Origin: Brevibacterium sp. S22
GTDB taxonomy: Bacteria; Actinomycetota; Actinomycetes; Actinomycetales; Brevibacteriaceae
Length of the DNA stretch: 64,000 nt
Assembly (NCBI RefSeq): GCF_004745485.1
Contig: NZ_RHFG01000017.1
Coordinates: 1-64,000, forward strand
Direction of reading: 5' to 3'
The position numbers and the translations under genes are program-made. Below are positions 61,517 to 64,000 of the stretch, one piece after another (position 1 is the first letter of the stretch; every line of letters starts with the position of its first letter). A model generated the notes under the pieces. The model did no database searches and was not told the origin of the DNA. It saw nothing but the letters and a program-made list of their open reading frames with translations.

Positions 61517-62293
61517 TCAGTGTTCGCGCCAGCCGAGGCGGGCGGAGATATCGGCGGCAGCCTGAATGAGCAGCTCTCTGGCCGAGGTGACCTTGTCCGC
61601 GGTGAAGCGGAAGCTCGGTCCCGATGCCGAGATCGATGCGATGACATCGCTGTGGGCGTTGCGCACGGGAGCGGACACCGCGGTGAGCCCGACCTCGAGC
61701 TCATCGATGACGAGCGAGGACCCGGTGGCGGCGACCTCGGCGATCTGGGTCAGCAGCTGCGGAATCGACGTCACGGTGTGCGGGGTGTAGCGGGTCGGTT
61801 CTGCGCCCAAGGTCTCACGGATGCTCGTGTCGCTCAGGCCGGAGAGCAGGACCTTGCCGTTGGAGGTCGCATGCAGCGGAATGCGCTGACCGACCCAGTT
61901 GTGGCTCTGCACCGAGGCGGTCGACGCCGCCTGGTCGAGGTAGAGGGCGGCGCCGTCGGAGAGGACGGCGACGTTGATCGTCTCACCGGTCGCCTCGGCG
62001 AGCATCTTGGCGATCGGTCGGGCCTCCTGGACGATGTCGAGACGTGCCGTGGTCGCTCCGGCGAGGCGGAGGATGGCCAGGCCGAGCCGGTACCTGCCGC
62101 GATGGTGGTCCTGTTCGACGAGGCCGCGAGCTTCGAGAGTGGAGACGATGCGCGAAGCCGTCGATTTGTGCACCCCGAGTTCACCGGCGATCTCGGTGAT
62201 CCCGGCGAGCCCCGTGCGGGCGATGATCTCAAGGATCGTCACGGCCCGATCCACGGATTGGACGCTGCCCGAGCCCGCTTCACTGTTGCTCAT
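61517..62293 (-). CDS. IclR-family transcriptional regulator
   Basis: A 258-residue regulator: HTH at residues 10-70 (VDRAVTILEIIARTGLAGITEIAGELGVHKSTASRIVSTLEARGLV), then the effector domain with IPLHATSNGKVLLSGL and LTAVSAPVRNAHSDVIASISASGPS. ATG 62293 lacks a ribosome site and may be leaderless (TTACAG 9 nt upstream). It lies 200 bp upstream of the dehydrogenase-etf operon on the same strand and is divergent from a second IclR gene; it is a good candidate to control that operon. Confidence 0.9.
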   Translation of the reverse strand: MSNSEAGSGSVQSVDRAVTILEIIARTGLAGITEIAGELGVHKSTASRIVSTLEARGLVEQDHHRGRYRLGLAILRLAGATTARLDIVQEARPIAKMLAEATGETINVAVLSDGAALYLDQAASTASVQSHNWVGQRIPLHATSNGKVLLSGLSDTSIRETLGAEPTRYTPHTVTSIPQLLTQIAEVAATGSSLVIDELEVGLTAVSAPVRNAHSDVIASISASGPSFRFTADKVTSARELLIQAAADISARLGWREH

Positions 62294-62411
62294 TTCGAAA
62301 CTGTAACTCACACCTCGCAACCCGACCAGAGGCTGAGAGCGTGGGGTAGGGTGAGTGCGGTCGGTGGACCTCGATGCCACCGGCGCCCTTTCCCCGACGG
62401 AGCTGAGCACG

Positions 62412-63161
62412 ATGAGCAATGGGACCCAGTCGATCGACCGGGCGGCCGAAATACTGTCGCTGGTCGTCAGATCAGACGCCCCGATCTCCTACACCGAGGT
62501 GGTCGAAGAGACCGCATTGGCCCGATCGACGGTCTCGCGCCTGCTCTCCGCTCTCGAGCGAAACGGCCTGGTCGAACGCGACGGCGACGGCCTCTACCGC
62601 GGCGGATCGCTGTTCGCGACCTATGCGTCCCGCTTCGACCGGGTGGAGAATCTCGTCTCCGCAGCCGACCCGACCCTGCAGCGCCTGAGCGAGGAGACCG
62701 GCGAGACGGTCAACCTCGCGATGCCGGGACCCAAGGGCGTCGTGCAGGTCGCTCAGGTCGATTCGACCTTCGTCCTCGGCGCCACGAACTGGGCCGATGT
62801 CGAGGTTCCGCCGCACTGCTCTGCTCTGGGCAAGGTCATGTTCGCCCATGACGTGATTCCGCTGCCGACCGGTCGGCTCGAACGTCGCACCGATAAGACC
62901 CTGGGCTCACGCAGGGAACTCACCGATGACCTCGCCAGGGTGCGCGAACGCGGATTCGCCATCGTGCACGAAGAGTTCGAGATCGGCCTCGACGCGCTGG
63001 CCGCACCGGTATTCGGCATCGACGGCGATGTCGTTGCGGCTGTAGGAATCTCCGGACCGACGATGCGCATCGCCGAACACCACGACCGCCTCGGTGCGCT
63101 GCTGGCCGATGAGGCGGGCCTGCTCTCGCGCACCCTCAAACGCAAGGTCACCCACCGGTAG
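62412..63161 (+). CDS. IclR-family transcriptional regulator
   Basis: A 249-residue regulator; ATG 62412 has GGAG 8 nt upstream. The HTH (SIDRAAEILSLVVRSDAPISYTEVVEETALARSTVSRLLSALERNGLVER) and effector domain (VPPHCSALGKVMFAHD, then IGLDALAAPVFGIDGDVVAAVGISGP) are complete. It is divergent from the other IclR gene (118 bp apart) but only distantly similar, so the pair is unlikely to be a recent duplication. The effector and target are unknown. Confidence 0.9.
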   Translation: MSNGTQSIDRAAEILSLVVRSDAPISYTEVVEETALARSTVSRLLSALERNGLVERDGDGLYRGGSLFATYASRFDRVENLVSAADPTLQRLSEETGETVNLAMPGPKGVVQVAQVDSTFVLGATNWADVEVPPHCSALGKVMFAHDVIPLPTGRLERRTDKTLGSRRELTDDLARVRERGFAIVHEEFEIGLDALAAPVFGIDGDVVAAVGISGPTMRIAEHHDRLGALLADEAGLLSRTLKRKVTHR

Positions 63162-63173
63162 ACGGACGGTCGG

Positions 63174-63240
63174 CCACCAGGAGGCGGACGGACGCTCACC
63201 CGCCAGGAGGCGGGCGGATGGTCACCGGGAGGCGAGCGGT
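63174..63240. repeat. Degenerate ~26-bp tandem repeat in a gap
   Basis: Two and a half imperfect copies of a unit containing CCAGGAGGCGG(A/G)CGGA.G.TCAC lie between the IclR gene and the sigma factor gene. Confidence 0.45.
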
Positions 63241-63318
63241 CCGCCGGCGGTAAGCGGACGGCCGGTCGGCCAGCGCTCGGAACGTCACCAAAGCACAGAG
63301 ACGGCCGGGCATCCGTGG

Positions 63319-64000
63319 TCACCGCAGACGGCCGGTGCGCACTCGTTCCAGTTTGAACGGGTTGTTCACTTGTCGCAGACCTGTCACGAGACCGGTGTCG
63401 TCGACCTCGACGGCAAGCACTCGCACTGCCCCGTCCTTGGCGATTCCGATGGCTGCTTCGCCGTTGACGTCGATGATTCCGGAAACCTGCTGGCTGCTGG
63501 GGTCGCTCGAATCGAATACGGCGGCGAAGAAGCGAATGATCCGATCGATGCCGAAGAGCGGGTTGCGGGTTGCCGGGACCTGACCTCCGCCGTCGCTCCA
63601 GAAGATGGCATCGTCTGCCAGCAGCAGGCGCAGTGCTGTGCTCTGATCACCAGAGCGGATCGCATCGACGAGGCGGTCGATCACCTGCCGGTTGCCGGAG
63701 CGCGATACGTGTCCGCCGAGGTCGAGTCGCCGTTCGGCTCGGGAGATCATCTGCCGGACAGCGGCGGCAGACTTGTCCAAGATCAACGAGATCTCGCCCG
63801 TGGGGACGTCGAACGCGCGAGCGAGGACCACGGCGGCTCTGGCTTCGGGAGTGAGCTGCTCGGCCAGATGCAGCAAGGTCACCGACAGCAGCTCCCTGTT
63901 TGCCAGGGCCTCGTCGGGAAGCGCCTCGGTCGCAACCGGCTCAGGCAGCCACGAGCCGGGGTACTCCTCTCTGATGCTGTCGAGGTGCCGCGCCTGGTCG
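63319..64000 (-). CDS. ECF41-type sigma factor (SigJ-like), 5' end outside the window
   Basis: The frame is open from the window edge (64000) to the stop at 63319, 227 codons. The visible part begins in the sigma region 2-4 linker; YPGSWLPEPV is the ECF41 hallmark. Region 4 follows (LLHLAEQLTPEARAAVVLARAFDVPTGEISLILDKSAAAVRQMISRAERRL), then a C-terminal SnoaL/NTF2-like domain of about 130 residues that in ECF41 factors controls activity without an anti-sigma factor. The usual GGGK-type contact of that domain is replaced here by WSDGGGQVPA. The partner gene, usually a carboxymuconolactone decarboxylase or oxidoreductase, would lie outside the window. Confidence 0.9.
   Translation of the reverse strand, partial: DQARHLDSIREEYPGSWLPEPVATEALPDEALANRELLSVTLLHLAEQLTPEARAAVVLARAFDVPTGEISLILDKSAAAVRQMISRAERRLDLGGHVSRSGNRQVIDRLVDAIRSGDQSTALRLLLADDAIFWSDGGGQVPATRNPLFGIDRIIRFFAAVFDSSDPSSQQVSGIIDVNGEAAIGIAKDGAVRVLAVEVDDTGLVTGLRQVNNPFKLERVRTGRLR

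Noticed and set aside
1..64000. CRISPR arrays, tRNA or rRNA genes, prophage or IS elements
   Set aside because: None of the expected repeat-spacer patterns, cloverleaf ends, rRNA cores or transposase motifs was seen on either strand.

Overview
The window is a gene-dense, high-G+C chromosomal segment of an actinobacterium. Protein similarities recalled from family knowledge, GTG/TTG starts, ATGA/GTGA gene overlaps, several apparently leaderless genes and an ECF41 sigma factor point to Micrococcales, most probably Brevibacterium or a close relative; the genus is inference. I see no rRNA, tRNA, CRISPR array, transposase, integrase or phage gene. About 57 protein genes are supported, two of them cut by the window ends.

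Layout. 0-6.8 kb (minus strand): start of an unknown gene, an NCS1 permease, an acyl-CoA dehydrogenase/CoA-transferase pair, a thiolase and a LysR regulator. 7-10 kb: an uncharacterised membrane protein and hutU. 10.3-17.9 kb: a probable catabolic module (HSDL2-like SDR, CrtI-like FAD oxidoreductase, DUF3556 membrane protein, PucR-type regulator, acyl-CoA synthetase) lying between hutU and the other hut genes. 18-24.6 kb: hutI, hutH, an M20 amidohydrolase, hutF and an IclR regulator (probable HutR), giving histidine to glutamate by the HutF route with the M20 enzyme as likely final deformylase. An 18-bp operator-like palindrome lies before hutU, hutI and the NCS1 permease, and a degenerate copy before the CoA-transferase, suggesting one dispersed regulon.

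24.6-32.5 kb: a BCCT transporter, a VOC protein, an auxiliary-type tryptophanyl-tRNA synthetase preceded by a WWW leader peptide and a complete attenuator, an RlmC-type rRNA methyltransferase, small membrane proteins, a SAM methyltransferase and a TetR/DoxX pair. 32.6-37.3 kb: an Nramp Mn transporter with an operator abutting its start codon, then a tight XRE-cupin / B3-B4 domain / DapA-like / MFS operon. 37.4-42.3 kb: a lipase-maturation-factor-like protein among three paralogous membrane proteins that share a TVWGD motif and a PH-like C-terminal region. 42.5-46.3 kb: a BetT-type transporter, a soluble PH-like protein and a DtxR/MntR regulator.

46.3-49.3 kb: two unknown proteins, one in a visibly more A+T-rich patch, and an Erm-type rRNA methyltransferase with a lysine-rich tail. 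49.7-56.9 kb: PiT phosphate transporter, HdeD-like and SPFH proteins, glutamate racemase, HAD-like protein, AraC-type regulator, VOC protein and thioesterase. 57-63.2 kb: a dimethylglycine/sarcosine dehydrogenase-like flavoprotein translationally coupled to etfB and etfA, with two divergent IclR regulators; etfA carries an in-frame perfect 60-bp palindrome. The window ends inside an ECF41 sigma factor gene.

The best leads are the trpS attenuator, the palindrome inside etfA, the dispersed HutR-like operators, the TVWGD/lipase-maturation-factor cluster and a 9-mer (CCGAGGCGG) iterated more than 40 times on both strands.
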